Assembly: GCA_031551485.1 (NCBI GenBank)
Contig: JAVBNO010000014.1
Location: 1 to 61,333, forward strand
Origin: JAVBNO01 sp031551485
Lineage (GTDB): Bacteria > Bacillota > Clostridia > Oscillospirales > Ruminococcaceae
Length of the DNA stretch: 61,333 nucleotides
Direction of reading: 5' to 3'
Each line of letters begins with the position of its first letter. The first letter of the stretch is position 1. Of this stretch, positions 7,577-16,634 are shown in pieces. The translations under genes and the position numbers were made by a program. Below the pieces are notes generated by a model. It did not search any database. It saw nothing but the letters and a program-made list of their open reading frames with translations, and had not been told where the DNA came from.

Positions 7577-9058
7577 ATGCGAATTGGTTTTGATAACGAT
7601 CAATATGTAAAATTACAGTCGCGACATATTTTGGAACGCATTGCACAGTTTGACAACAAGCTGTATCTGGAATTTGGGGGCAAGCTTTTCGACGATTTTC
7701 ACGCTTCCCGCGTGTTGCCGGGTTTTGCGCCGGATTCAAAAGTCAAGATGCTGCTGCAACTGGCGGATTCTGTCGAAATTATTATTGTCATCAACAGTAC
7801 GGACATTGAGACGAGCAAAATACGGGGTGATCTTGGCATCACCTATGATTTGGACGTGCTGCGGCTGATTGACGCTTTTCGCAGCATCGGGCTTTTTGTG
7901 GGCAGTGTTGTATTGGCCCAATATGCCGGACAACCGGTGGCCGACGCCTTTAAAAAGAAACTGGAAAAGCTGGGTATCACGGTATATGTGCACTACCCTA
8001 TCGACGGCTACCCCAACAATCTGCCGCTGATTGTCAGCGAAGAAGGTTACGGCAAGAACGACTATATCCAAACAAGCCGTCCTTTGGTTGTGGTGACAGC
8101 GCCAGGGCCAGGCAGCGGCAAAATGGCGACCTGCCTTTCCCAGTTATACCATGAGCATCACAAGGGCATTAAGGCCGGATATGCCAAATTTGAGACATTT
8201 CCCATTTGGAATTTGCCCCTGAAGCATCCGGTGAATGTGGCCTACGAAGCGGCCACCGCCGACCTGAATGACGTCAATATGATTGATCCTTTCCATTTGG
8301 ACGCCTATGGCACAACGGCCATTAACTATAACCGGGATGTGGAGATATTTCCGGTGCTGAATGCCATTATGAGCAAAATCATGGGCAAAAGCCCCTATAA
8401 TTCCCCCACTGACATGGGGGTTAATATGGCGGGATACTGTATTTCCGACGACGAGGCCGTGCGGTTGGCATCGTTTCAAGAAGTGATCCGGCGGTATTAT
8501 GCCGTTTCCTGTGATTATCGGCAAGGGCGGATGGAAAAAGATGCCGTATATAAAGTAGAACTCCTGATGAATCAACTGGGGCTTACAGCGGTGGATCGGC
8601 CTGTTGTGGGCGTCGCGCTGGAAAAAGCAGAGGCCACCGGCGCACCGGCCGCCGCCTTGCAATTGGAAGACGGTACCATCGTCACCGGCAAAACCTCTTC
8701 CCTTTTGGGCGCTTCGGCGGCGGTGCTGTTAAATGCCCTTAAGGCTTTGGGCGGCATACACCACGATATGCATTTGATCTCCCCCATTGTCATTGAGCCG
8801 ATACAAAATCTGAAAATTAACCATTTGGGCAATAATAACCCGCGGCTGCACACCGACGAGATTCTGATTGCCCTGTCCATCAGCGCCGCCACCGACCCCA
8901 CCGCCAAGCTGGCGTTGCAGCAGCTGCCCAAGCTGAAAAGCTGTGAGGCCCATTCCACAGTCATTTTGTCACAAGTAGACGAGTCGGTGTTTCGCAAGTT
9001 GGGTGTGAACCTGACGTGTGAACCACAGTATCAGACCAAAAAATTGTACCATAAGTAA
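7577..9058 (+). CDS. DUF1846 family protein
   Basis: A 494-aa cytosolic protein matching the DUF1846 family (known from structures, function unresolved). It starts MRIGFDNDQYVKLQSRHILE and shows the conserved FGGKLFDDFHASRVLPGF segment near residues 30-50, VVVTAPGPGSGKMATCLSQ near 175-195 (a P-loop-like GPGSGK), and a C-terminal ATDPTAKLALQQLPKL region. Family length is about 495 aa, so it is complete. The longer open frame to 7445 crosses the leader; the ATG at 7577 has AGGGG upstream. Transcribed alone; two terminators follow. Confidence 0.92.
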   Translation: MRIGFDNDQYVKLQSRHILERIAQFDNKLYLEFGGKLFDDFHASRVLPGFAPDSKVKMLLQLADSVEIIIVINSTDIETSKIRGDLGITYDLDVLRLIDAFRSIGLFVGSVVLAQYAGQPVADAFKKKLEKLGITVYVHYPIDGYPNNLPLIVSEEGYGKNDYIQTSRPLVVVTAPGPGSGKMATCLSQLYHEHHKGIKAGYAKFETFPIWNLPLKHPVNVAYEAATADLNDVNMIDPFHLDAYGTTAINYNRDVEIFPVLNAIMSKIMGKSPYNSPTDMGVNMAGYCISDDEAVRLASFQEVIRRYYAVSCDYRQGRMEKDAVYKVELLMNQLGLTAVDRPVVGVALEKAEATGAPAAALQLEDGTIVTGKTSSLLGASAAVLLNALKALGGIHHDMHLISPIVIEPIQNLKINHLGNNNPRLHTDEILIALSISAATDPTAKLALQQLPKLKSCEAHSTVILSQVDESVFRKLGVNLTCEPQYQTKKLYHK

Positions 9059-9078
9059 GGGCAGTTTCTTTTATATGG

Positions 9079-9105
9079 AAAAATGAGATTTGGTTTCTCA
9101 TTTTT
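9079..9105 (+). terminator. Intrinsic terminator after DUF1846
   Basis: AAAAATGAGA (9079-9088) pairs with TCTCATTTTT (9096-9105); the A-tract/T-tract ends make it usable on both strands. Confidence 0.8.
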
Positions 9106-9118
9106 GGCAATATCACCA

Positions 9119-9157
9119 AGAGGGCAGGTTTGTATTCATTCAACCTGTCCTCTTTTT
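9119..9157 (+). terminator. Second terminator after DUF1846
   Basis: AGAGGGCAGGTT (9119-9130) pairs with AACCTGTCCTCT (9142-9153), one G-T pair, followed by TTTT. From here to 9278 the sequence is AT-rich, with GGTAA occurring three times near 9212-9228, and no gene. Confidence 0.85.
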
Positions 9158-9278
9158 CTGTGGTTTTGTCCAAAGTTAACATTTTTTTATTATGCATATT
9201 AACATTAAAAAGGTAATGGTAAGGTAATATATTGCTATTTTTGCTATAAAAATAACGGCCATTGTAACTGAATTTTCA

Positions 9279-9307
9279 TTGACTTTTAACATCGACAAAG
9301 GTACGAT
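9279..9307 (+). promoter_or_regulatory. Promoter of the SorC regulator / catabolic cluster
   Basis: TTGACT (9279-9284), exact 17-bp spacer, TACGAT (9302-9307). Start predicted near 9314, leaving a 60-nt leader. Confidence 0.7.
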
Positions 9308-9326
9308 AGGCCCAGAAATCAACATA

Positions 9327-9352
9327 TGTCACATCATATTACATTTGTAACA
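9327..9352 (+). promoter_or_regulatory. Possible SorC operator (paired TGTNACA)
   Basis: TGTCACA (9327-9333) and TGTAACA (9346-9352) are both TGTNACA half-sites, 19 bp apart, i.e. about two helical turns, just downstream of the predicted start. Spacing and position suit an autoregulatory operator of the SorC protein; this is inference. Confidence 0.35.
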
Positions 9353-9372
9353 ATAAGGAGATTGGGCCCCCG

Positions 9373-10317
9373 ATGATAGACAGACGCACACAAGTAAAAA
9401 TTGCATACTGGTACTATCACCTGGGTATGACACAGGAAGAAATTGCCCACAAAGTACACTATTCCCGCCAGCGTGTCAACCGGATTATCAATCATCTTGT
9501 GGATGATGGTGTGGTGGACATTACTATCAACGGATTGGAAAACGAGCATATTAAACTGGAAAACGCGCTGGAGCGACATTTTCATTTGAAACAGGTTGTG
9601 GTGGCCGACACGCAGCCAAGCACGCTGCCTATGTTAAGCGTTTTAGGCAAGCGGGCTGCCGAGTTTTTAGAAGGCTTCATTACCGACGGCAAGACAGTGG
9701 GCGTATCCTGGGGCATTACGCTGGGCGAAACCGTAAAGAATATCCGCGCCGTGCGCCGAATGGGGTGCACCATTGTGCAACTGGCCGGCGGGCTGAATAC
9801 GACCAGCCAGATTAGCAAACCGGATGAGATTTGCCGTATTCTGGCCAACAAACTTGGGTGCGAATACCGAATTTTATATGCGCCCGCTATTATGAACAGC
9901 AGTTTTGCCCGGGAAGTGATGGCCAAAGAGGAGGCCTTTCGGGAAGTGTTCGAACTGATTGGCCACTGCGATATTGCTGTGGTGGGTATTGGTGAATTGG
10001 ATGAAAATTCCACCATTGTGACTCAGGGTTATTTAGGCGCCGATGAATTTGAGGCTTTGCGCCAGGACGGGTATATCGGTAACATTTGTTTTCACCATTA
10101 TAAAGCCGACGGCAGCTTTGGCGACAACAATTTGAGTGAGCGGATTATGGGTGTGGATTTTGCCACTCTCAGGCGCATTCCGTCTGTGGTTGCGATTGCC
10201 GGCGGCGCCAAAAAAGCGGATGCTGTTATCGGAGCGTTGCGCACCGGGTGCATTGATCTGCTGATTACCGAAGTGGAGTTGGCGCAGGCCATTGTCAACA
10301 GACTGGGGTTACGATAA
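9373..10317 (+). CDS. SorC/DeoR-family sugar-responsive transcriptional regulator
   Basis: A 314-aa regulator. The N-terminal helix-turn-helix (about 15-55, MTQEEIAHKVHYSRQRVNRI) is followed by the SorC sugar-binding domain from about residue 65, with the characteristic GVSWGITLGETV and LAGGLN segments and a C-terminal VAGGAKKADAVIGALRTG...LITE stretch. SorC-type domains bind phosphorylated sugars as inducers, which fits the FGGY kinase downstream. It heads the catabolic cluster, so it is the likely local regulator. AAGGAG ribosome site 14 bases before the ATG, a longer gap than usual. A hairpin follows the gene, so it may also be transcribed on its own. Confidence 0.92.
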   Translation: MIDRRTQVKIAYWYYHLGMTQEEIAHKVHYSRQRVNRIINHLVDDGVVDITINGLENEHIKLENALERHFHLKQVVVADTQPSTLPMLSVLGKRAAEFLEGFITDGKTVGVSWGITLGETVKNIRAVRRMGCTIVQLAGGLNTTSQISKPDEICRILANKLGCEYRILYAPAIMNSSFAREVMAKEEAFREVFELIGHCDIAVVGIGELDENSTIVTQGYLGADEFEALRQDGYIGNICFHHYKADGSFGDNNLSERIMGVDFATLRRIPSVVAIAGGAKKADAVIGALRTGCIDLLITEVELAQAIVNRLGLR

Positions 10318-10332
10318 GCGCCATAAATCAGA

Positions 10333-10380
10333 ATAAAAGATGAGGCAGTCATCTTTTATATAAGCTCTTGTTTACAAGAG
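10333..10380 (+). promoter_or_regulatory. Hairpin and inverted repeat between sorC and the ABC genes
   Basis: ATAAAAGATGA (10333-10343) pairs with TCATCTTTTAT (10349-10359), a terminator-like stem with a weak T-rich end. Six bases later CTCTTG-TTTA-CAAGAG (10365-10380) is a perfect second repeat, 26 bp before the binding-protein start codon. Either a partial terminator plus operator, or an attenuation switch. Confidence 0.45.
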
Positions 10381-10406
10381 TAATTGATTCTTTAGGAGGA
10401 AAAACA

Positions 10407-11621
10407 ATGAAGAAAGCACTTTCACTTTTGGCTGCAATGCTGCTGGTTGTCGCATTGTTTGCCGGTTGCAATTCTCCCGCTCCTGCCGCAAGCACCCCTC
10501 CCCCCGCCAGCGAGGCGACTGGTGAGACTACCGGTGATGGTACCGCTGCTCCTTCGGGCGATCCCATTAAAATTGGATACGTTTCCGCACTTTCCGGCGA
10601 CACCGCCCAGTGGGGCCAGGCTGGTCTGAACGGTATGCTGCTGACCGCCGAAAAAATCAATGCTGCCGGCGGCGTTATGGGCAGACCCATTGAGATTGTG
10701 GCTGAAGACGGCCGCGGCGAGGCGCAAGACTCTGTGAACGCTTACAACAAGCTGGTTGACGAGAAAAAGGTCGTTGCTGTTGTGGGCACCAACTTCTCCA
10801 GCTGTAACATTCCGATGGCGGCTGTTGCCGACGAGAAAAAAGTTCCTATTGTTGGCACCGCTTGCTCCAACGAGCTGGTTACTGTTGACGAAAGCGGAAA
10901 ATTGCATCCCTATTCTTTCCGCCTGTGCTTCATCGATTCTTTCCAAGGCACCAAGATGGCCGAGTACGTATTGTCCAAAGGCTTCAAAAATGCCGCTATC
11001 CTGGTAAACAATGGCGATGCTTATTCTCAGGGCGTTGCCGACTTTACCGTAAAGGCATTTGAGGCGGGCGGCGGCAAAATTGTCGCCAACGAAAACGCCA
11101 CCGCTGAGGGCAAAGATTATCGCGCCCAATTGTCCAAGATCAAAACCGCCAACCCCGAAGTCCTCTTTATCCCCTGGATTTACGAAGACGTCGTGCTGAT
11201 TGCGAAACAAGCGAAAGAGCTTGGCCTGGAGTGCAAATTTGTCGGATTTGACGGTTGGGATTCCACCGAGCTGCCCACCATGGCCGAAGGCACACTGGAA
11301 GGCGCCTGGTTCTGCTCTCGTCCCGGATTCAACACTCCGGAAGCCAAAGCTTACGGCGAAGAGTACACCGCGAAATACAACATTGCTCTTGAGGGCGAGT
11401 GCCTGTTTGGCAACGACGGCCTGATGTGGATTGTACAGTGCATCAACGAAACCCAATCTACCGACCCCACCGTTCTGCGGGATGCTTTGGAGAACACCAA
11501 GTCTTTCAAAGGCCTGATCGGTGAAATGGCTGTTGACCCCGCTACCCACAATCCCCAAAGAGAACTGGCAATCTTTGAAATTCAGGGCGACAAGAACGTT
11601 CTGACCGAAATGTACAAGTAA
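10407..11621 (+). CDS. ABC transporter substrate-binding lipoprotein (LivK/HAAT type)
   Basis: A 404-aa lipoprotein of the type I periplasmic-binding fold used by branched-chain-amino-acid-type importers. Signal peptide with lipobox LFAGC (Cys about 22), then a Pro/Ala/Thr linker, then the domain opening PIKIGYVSALSGDTAQWGQ and the family segments GRGEAQDSVNAYNKLV and VGTNFSSCNIPMAAV. It captures solute outside the membrane and delivers it to the two permeases encoded next. The surrounding sugar-type genes argue against a simple amino-acid ligand, but the ligand cannot be read from sequence. AGGAGG ribosome site. Confidence 0.93.
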   Translation: MKKALSLLAAMLLVVALFAGCNSPAPAASTPPPASEATGETTGDGTAAPSGDPIKIGYVSALSGDTAQWGQAGLNGMLLTAEKINAAGGVMGRPIEIVAEDGRGEAQDSVNAYNKLVDEKKVVAVVGTNFSSCNIPMAAVADEKKVPIVGTACSNELVTVDESGKLHPYSFRLCFIDSFQGTKMAEYVLSKGFKNAAILVNNGDAYSQGVADFTVKAFEAGGGKIVANENATAEGKDYRAQLSKIKTANPEVLFIPWIYEDVVLIAKQAKELGLECKFVGFDGWDSTELPTMAEGTLEGAWFCSRPGFNTPEAKAYGEEYTAKYNIALEGECLFGNDGLMWIVQCINETQSTDPTVLRDALENTKSFKGLIGEMAVDPATHNPQRELAIFEIQGDKNVLTEMYK

Positions 11622-11636
11622 ACCAATGGATATGCG

Positions 11637-11666
11637 AAGGGGGAGGAGACTTGCTTCCTCCCCCTT
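11637..11666 (+). repeat. Stem-loop between binding protein and permease genes
   Basis: AAGGGGGAGGA (11637-11647) pairs perfectly with TCCTCCCCCTT (11656-11666) without a T-run. Such a stem commonly protects the binding-protein message and lowers permease expression. Confidence 0.6.
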
Positions 11667-11698
11667 ATGTATGAAATTGAGCTTAAGAGGTGATTCCT

Positions 11699-12571
11699 AT
11701 GTTTTTGCAGCAGCTTATTAACGGCATTTCGGTAGGCGGCGTTTACGCCCTTATCGCATCGGGGTATGCTCTCATTTACAGCCTGTTGGGATTCTCCAAC
11801 TGGGCGCATGGCGAGGTGGCTATGCTGGGCGCTTACTTCGCACTGACTGCCGTTACTGCCATCGAGCTGCCGTTTGCACTTGCGGCCCTTATCGGCATTG
11901 CGGGCGCTGGTATTATCAGCGTGCTGAACGAGCGGCTTGCGTACAAGCGTATTCGGGACAACAAGTCCCCCACCATGTTTTTGATGATTGCGGCCATGGG
12001 CCTTTCGACCACCTTCCAAAACGGCGCCATGCTTTTGTTCGGCGCTAAGTTTAAAATGTTTCCCTCTGTCCTCCCCATCAGCTCTATCAACATCGGCGGC
12101 GCTGTGATTGGCGTATTAGACTTATTTTCTCTTGCAGTGGCCGCAGTGGCATTAATTGTGCTGGAACTTATCATCAACCGAACCAAATTCGGCCTGGGGG
12201 TCCGGGCGGTTGCTTCCAACAGCTATACCGCCGGCCTTTTGGGTGTCAACACCGACTTGATGTTTACGTTTGTGTTTTTGCTGGCCGGCGTTTTGGCCGG
12301 TGCGGCCGGCGTGCTTTTGGGCCTTAAATATAATGTATCCCACACCATGGGCGACATCGGCCTTAAAGCGTTTATCGCATCTGTATTTGGCGGATTAGGC
12401 AGTGTGCGGGGCGCCATCATCGGCGCGTTGCTGATTGGTGTCATTGAAACAATGGTATCGGGTTATCTCAATTCCGGGCTGCGGGATCTGATTACCTTTT
12501 CCCTGCTTATTGCCATTTTGCTGATCAAACCCAGCGGCCTTATGGGCCGGACTGTGGAAGAAAAAGCGTAG
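11699..12571 (+). CDS. ABC transporter permease, LivH type
   Basis: A 290-aa inner-membrane permease. The N-terminus FLQQLINGISVGGVYALIASGYALIYSLLGFSN is split here as two typical LivH segments (LINGISVGGVYALIA and GYALIYSLLGFSNWAHG). Seven to eight hydrophobic segments follow; the EAA-like loop lies around AVASNSYTAGLLGVN (about 185-200), and FGGLGSVRGAIIGA near 240 is also family-typical. Pairs with the LivM-type gene 15 bp downstream. The ATG at 11699 is eight bases after AGAGGTGAT; the GTG at 11690 overlaps the ribosome site. Confidence 0.93.
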   Translation: MFLQQLINGISVGGVYALIASGYALIYSLLGFSNWAHGEVAMLGAYFALTAVTAIELPFALAALIGIAGAGIISVLNERLAYKRIRDNKSPTMFLMIAAMGLSTTFQNGAMLLFGAKFKMFPSVLPISSINIGGAVIGVLDLFSLAVAAVALIVLELIINRTKFGLGVRAVASNSYTAGLLGVNTDLMFTFVFLLAGVLAGAAGVLLGLKYNVSHTMGDIGLKAFIASVFGGLGSVRGAIIGALLIGVIETMVSGYLNSGLRDLITFSLLIAILLIKPSGLMGRTVEEKA

Positions 12572-12586
12572 GAAGGAGGCGTGTTT

Positions 12587-13480
12587 ATGTTATCCAGCTA
12601 TACTCAAGGCATTATTATCATGGTTTGCATTACCACCATTGCGGTGCTGGGCATATCGGTACTGACCGGTTTTACCCGCCTTTTCTCCTTTGGCAACGCG
12701 GGATTCATGTCCATTGGCGCCTACACCTCCGCGCTGCTGACCACCCGATTACATATGCCCTTTGTGCCCGCTCTTTTGGCGGGGGTTTTGATGGCAGGCA
12801 TCATTAGCTATCTGCTGGGATCGCTGACATTAAAGCTGAAGGGCGACTACTTTCTCATCACTACGCTGGGATTTGGGGAATGCGTGCGGGTGTTGTTCAA
12901 CTACATCAGTATCACCGGCGGCGCAAAGGGCCTTGCCGGCATTCCCAAGCACACCACCCTTTGGGTGGCGGTCGGCAGTGTCATTTTGGCGTTTATCATT
13001 GCCTGGACATTCATCCATTCCAAGTATGGCCGCAACCTGACCGCCATCCGGGAACAGGAGCTGGCGGCGGAGGCCGTGGGCATTGACGTGACCCGCTACA
13101 AAAAGATGAGCTTTGTGTTCAGCGCGATGTTCGCTGGCTGGGCCGGTGTCTTGTATGCCCACAATTTGATGTTCATCAGCCCTTTGATGTTCAATTTGCC
13201 GAAATCGGCGGAGATGACCATCATCGTGGTAATTGGCGGATTGGGCAGCCTGACCGGTACGGTTATGGGTTCCCTTGTGGTATCGCTGCTGCCGGAAATT
13301 TTCCGGGGCTTGGCCAATTACCGCATGTTCTTCTATGGCGTGGCCGTTGTGCTCATCATCATTCTGCGGCCGGCAGGTTTGTTTGGCTACCGTGAATTCT
13401 CTATCACTAAAATTATTGCCTTCTTCAAAAAGCGCTTTTCGAGAGCTAAGTCGGCGGCGGATAAGGGGGGGGCACAATGA
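12587..13480 (+). CDS. ABC transporter permease, LivM type
   Basis: A 297-aa permease, partner of the LivH protein. Family segments: GFTRLFSFGNAGFMSIGAY (about 25-43), LKLKGDYFLITTLGFGE (about 85-100), the EAA loop AIREQELAAEAVGIDVTRYK (about 150-170), and VIGGLGSLTGTVMGS near 220. Ends in a basic tail (FFKKRFSRAKSAADKGG). AAGGAGG lies seven bases before the ATG at 12587; GTG 12581 is too close to it. The stop overlaps the next start (ATGA), so translation is coupled. Confidence 0.93.
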   Translation: MLSSYTQGIIIMVCITTIAVLGISVLTGFTRLFSFGNAGFMSIGAYTSALLTTRLHMPFVPALLAGVLMAGIISYLLGSLTLKLKGDYFLITTLGFGECVRVLFNYISITGGAKGLAGIPKHTTLWVAVGSVILAFIIAWTFIHSKYGRNLTAIREQELAAEAVGIDVTRYKKMSFVFSAMFAGWAGVLYAHNLMFISPLMFNLPKSAEMTIIVVIGGLGSLTGTVMGSLVVSLLPEIFRGLANYRMFFYGVAVVLIIILRPAGLFGYREFSITKIIAFFKKRFSRAKSAADKGGAQ

Positions 13481-14253
13481 CACCTGTACTGGAAATTAAG
13501 CATGTAGCCAAGAATTTTGGCGGCGTAAAGGCCATTGACGATTTCAGCGTGGTGTTGGCGCCCGGCAAAATTCACGGGCTGATTGGCCCCAACGGCGCGG
13601 GCAAGACCACCATTTTCAACAACATCACCGGTATTTATGTGCCTACCAGCGGGCAAATCTTTTTTGAGGGCAAAGAGATTACCGGTTTGAAGCCCTACAA
13701 AGTGGCCCAGGCGGGTATTGGCCGTACCTTTCAGAACATCCGGCTTTTTTCCAACTTAAGCGCGCTGCAAAATGTAACCATTGCCAGTAATATGGACGCC
13801 AAATACAACCTGATTGACACATTTTTCCGTCTGCCCAAATACCGCAAGATTGAAAAGCAGCTGTTGGATAAGGCAATGGGGCTTTTGGAGGCGGTGGGGC
13901 TGCAGGACAAGGCCGATGAGCGGGCCTGTAATCTGCCCTATGGGCACCAGCGTAAATTGGAAATTGCCAGAGCGATGGCGCTTAATCCCAGACTGTTGCT
14001 GCTTGACGAGCCGGCCGCCGGCATGAATGCGGACGAATCGGAGGAGCTGGTGACATTTGTACAAAAAATTAAAGACGACTTTAACCTGACGATTCTGATG
14101 ATTGAGCATCATATGGACGTTGTCACAAACCTTTGCGATTCGGTGACGGTTCTTAACTTTGGAAAGACCATCGCCTCCGGCACACCTGCCGAGGTGAAGA
14201 ATGACAAAGTGGTCATCGAAGCCTATTTGGGAGGTTCGGAACAACATGCTTAA
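13477..14253 (+). CDS. ABC transporter ATP-binding protein, LivG type
   Basis: A 258-aa ATPase of the branched-chain-amino-acid-type importer. Walker A GPNGAGKTT (about 36-44), Q-loop in GIGRTFQNIRLF, a degenerate signature region (LPYGHQRKLEIARAMA, with YGHQR in place of SGGQ, usual in LivG), Walker B LLLLDEPAAGMN and switch His in LMIEHHMDVV. It drives transport from the cytoplasmic face together with the LivF-type ATPase, whose gene overlaps by 8 bp. Confidence 0.95.
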   Translation: MTPVLEIKHVAKNFGGVKAIDDFSVVLAPGKIHGLIGPNGAGKTTIFNNITGIYVPTSGQIFFEGKEITGLKPYKVAQAGIGRTFQNIRLFSNLSALQNVTIASNMDAKYNLIDTFFRLPKYRKIEKQLLDKAMGLLEAVGLQDKADERACNLPYGHQRKLEIARAMALNPRLLLLDEPAAGMNADESEELVTFVQKIKDDFNLTILMIEHHMDVVTNLCDSVTVLNFGKTIASGTPAEVKNDKVVIEAYLGGSEQHA

Positions 14254-14947
14254 AATTAACAATTTACATGCGGCTTACGGCGGTATTAAAGCGCTGAAAG
14301 GTGTTTCCATTGAAGTAAACGAGGGCGAGATTGTGGCGGTGCTGGGTTCCAATGGCGCCGGCAAATCCACGTTGCTTAAATGTATATCCGCCGTGGAAAA
14401 GCCCACCGAAGGCACGATTGAGTTTTACGGCAAAGCCGTGCCTAAAAAGCCCTATGACGTAGTGGCCGAAGGCATTGTACATGTGCCGGAGGGACGGCAA
14501 ATTTTCACCCATTTGACCGTGTACGACAACTTGCTGGTGGGTGCGTATCTCCGCAAAGATGCCGGCGGCATTAAAGAGGATCTGGAAAAGGTATATACGC
14601 TTTTTCCCCGGCTTAAAGAGAGGCTTAACCAATATGGCGGCCATTTGAGCGGCGGCGAGCAACAGATGTTAGCCATTAGCCGCGGCATTATGGCCCGCCC
14701 CAAACTGATGCTGCTGGATGAGCCCTCGCTTGGGCTGGCGCCGATTATTGTGGACCAGATTTTTGAGATTCTTACCGAGATCAACAAACAGGGTACCGCC
14801 ATTATGCTGGTGGAACAAAACGCTGTGAAAGCCCTTGCCATTTGCCACCGCGCCTATATTTTGTCGGTCGGCAGTGTGGAACGGGCGGGCACACGAGACG
14901 AAATTCTGGCCAGCTCCGACCTGAGCAAGGCATATTTGGGGGAATAG
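14246..14947 (+). CDS. ABC transporter ATP-binding protein, LivF type
   Basis: A 233-aa second ATPase. Walker A GSNGAGKST, family segment IVHVPEGRQIFTHLTVYDNL, signature LSGGEQQMLAISRGIM, Walker B LMLLDEPSLGLAP, switch LVEQN. The ATG at 14246 overlaps the LivG gene and has GGGAGG about a dozen bases upstream. Completes a K-H-M-G-F importer, all five subunits in the canonical order. The kinase gene begins 5 bp after its stop, tying transport to phosphorylation. Confidence 0.95.
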   Translation: MLKINNLHAAYGGIKALKGVSIEVNEGEIVAVLGSNGAGKSTLLKCISAVEKPTEGTIEFYGKAVPKKPYDVVAEGIVHVPEGRQIFTHLTVYDNLLVGAYLRKDAGGIKEDLEKVYTLFPRLKERLNQYGGHLSGGEQQMLAISRGIMARPKLMLLDEPSLGLAPIIVDQIFEILTEINKQGTAIMLVEQNAVKALAICHRAYILSVGSVERAGTRDEILASSDLSKAYLGE

Positions 14948-14952
14948 ACGAC

Positions 14953-16461
14953 ATGCCCAAGGTAGTTTATTTGGGAATTGATGCCGGCACCACCAAAACC
15001 AAAGCGGCGCTGGTGGATGCTGGCGGACAGATTATCGACATGGTAAGCGATTCGGTAGAAGTGCTTCATCCTTTTGAAAGCGCCTGTGAAATTGATATGG
15101 AGCTTTTGTGGGCGCAGCTTTGCATACTCTTGCAGATGCTGAAAGCCCAAAACCCCGACATCTGGGGACAGATTGTAGGGGTGGGCATTTCGGCGCAGGG
15201 CGACGGTATGTGGCCGATTGGCAAAGACGGCAAGCCGGTGCGCAACGCCATTTTGTGGAACGACAACCGCACCCGCTGCTTAGGCCTGGACCCGGAACAC
15301 GACGAGAGGCTGAATGCGCTTTTAGTTGAGAATGCCTCTACTGCGTTGTTTGCCGGGGCCTTTCCCCTGATTCTGAAATGGATGAAAGAAACCGAACCGG
15401 AATGTTTTGGCCGCGTGGGTTACGCTGTGCGATGCAAGGATTGGCTTAATTATAAGTTGACCGGCTGCATTAAAAGCGATTATACCGACTTTTCCACCTG
15501 CGGCACCAATATTTTTACCAAAGAGTATGTGGACCCGTTGTTTGACTATTTGGGCATTCCGGAAGCCAAGGAGATGCTGCCGCCATTGATTGCCCCCACG
15601 GACATTGTGGGAGCAGTAAGCGCCGAAGGGGAAGCTGCCTGCGGCATTCGGGCCGGGACACCTGTGATCTGCGGGGCCATTGATGTCGTGGCAACCGTGT
15701 TGGGGGCAGGGGTGAAAACGGCCGGCGACGGCTGCACCATTCTGGGGACGACGCTGTGCAACGAAATTTTGATTGAGGCCGGAGATGTGGATGTCCACGA
15801 CCGCCACGGCAGCGCCCTTTGCAGCATTTTGCCCGGCAAATATGTGCGTGTGATGGCGGCCAACAGCGGCAACTCCACTCTTGACTGGATTAAGGGTATT
15901 CTGGCCCATGATATGAGCTTTCACGAGCTGGAGGCACAGCTTGCCAAGGTGCCCGTGGGTAGCGACGGCGTACTCTACCACCCTTATATTTACGGTGAGC
16001 GGGCACCCTTTCGCGACCCTTTTGCCTGCGGCGGCTTTTATGGCCTGACCGTGCGGCACGGGCGGTTTGAAATGATGCGGGCGGCTTATGAAGGCATGGT
16101 GCTTTCGTTAAAAGACTGTTACCGGGCGCTGCCCCAAACAAGCGGCAAAATTTATCTTTCCGGCGGCGGGGCCGTCAGCAATTTCACCTGCCAAATGGTG
16201 GCCGATGCCCTTGGCAAAGAGGTATTGCGCCCCACCGGGCGAAAAGAGCTGGGCATTTTTGGCATTGTGGAAGCGATAAAGATGGGATTGGGGCATGGGG
16301 ACACAAACGGCGGCTGCGACCAGCAATGCGATATCTTTGTGCCTGACCACGGCAATACCCTGCTGTATGAAAATTTATTTACTCAGTTTTTGCAGCTGAA
16401 GGATCATATGGCGGATTTTTGGCGGTGGCGGCCTGTCTATTGCCCTACCAAAGCAAAATAG
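14953..16461 (+). CDS. FGGY-family carbohydrate kinase
   Basis: A 502-aa sugar/polyol kinase. The N-terminal phosphate-binding loop GIDAGTTKTKAAL, the segment VGVGISAQGDGMWPIGKDG with ILWNDNR (substrate side), the second-domain loop GTTLCNEI, and the adenosine segment IYLSGGGAVSNFTCQMVAD with RKELGIFG are all in family order. The GDGMW pattern is closest in style to L-xylulose/erythritol-type kinases rather than glycerol kinase, but the substrate is not resolvable by eye. Start 5 bp after the LivF-type gene. The gene product probably makes the phosphorylated compound sensed by the SorC regulator. Confidence 0.9.
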   Translation: MPKVVYLGIDAGTTKTKAALVDAGGQIIDMVSDSVEVLHPFESACEIDMELLWAQLCILLQMLKAQNPDIWGQIVGVGISAQGDGMWPIGKDGKPVRNAILWNDNRTRCLGLDPEHDERLNALLVENASTALFAGAFPLILKWMKETEPECFGRVGYAVRCKDWLNYKLTGCIKSDYTDFSTCGTNIFTKEYVDPLFDYLGIPEAKEMLPPLIAPTDIVGAVSAEGEAACGIRAGTPVICGAIDVVATVLGAGVKTAGDGCTILGTTLCNEILIEAGDVDVHDRHGSALCSILPGKYVRVMAANSGNSTLDWIKGILAHDMSFHELEAQLAKVPVGSDGVLYHPYIYGERAPFRDPFACGGFYGLTVRHGRFEMMRAAYEGMVLSLKDCYRALPQTSGKIYLSGGGAVSNFTCQMVADALGKEVLRPTGRKELGIFGIVEAIKMGLGHGDTNGGCDQQCDIFVPDHGNTLLYENLFTQFLQLKDHMADFWRWRPVYCPTKAK

Positions 16462-16490
16462 CACCAACGATCCAATGAATATGGTTATTC

Positions 16491-16506
16491 ATTTCAGATA
16501 AAACGA
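16491..16506 (+). repeat. Shared intergenic motif, copy 1
   Basis: ATTTCAGATAANNCGA occurs here, in the 173-bp gap after the kinase gene, and again at 22409-22424 before the gamma-lyase gene. The gap otherwise holds an imperfect CCCTGC/GCAGGG hairpin and no gene. Role unknown. Confidence 0.3.
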
Positions 16507-16634
16507 CAACTGTGATCTTACTTGCGGCGGGCCGTTGTTTTGGCGGTCGCTCCCTGCCATCCCCGCTTTGCGTAGCAGGGGCCGCATCACACCAATTTTT
16601 ATGCCGACACAAAGCGGCGGAATGGAGCAATATT

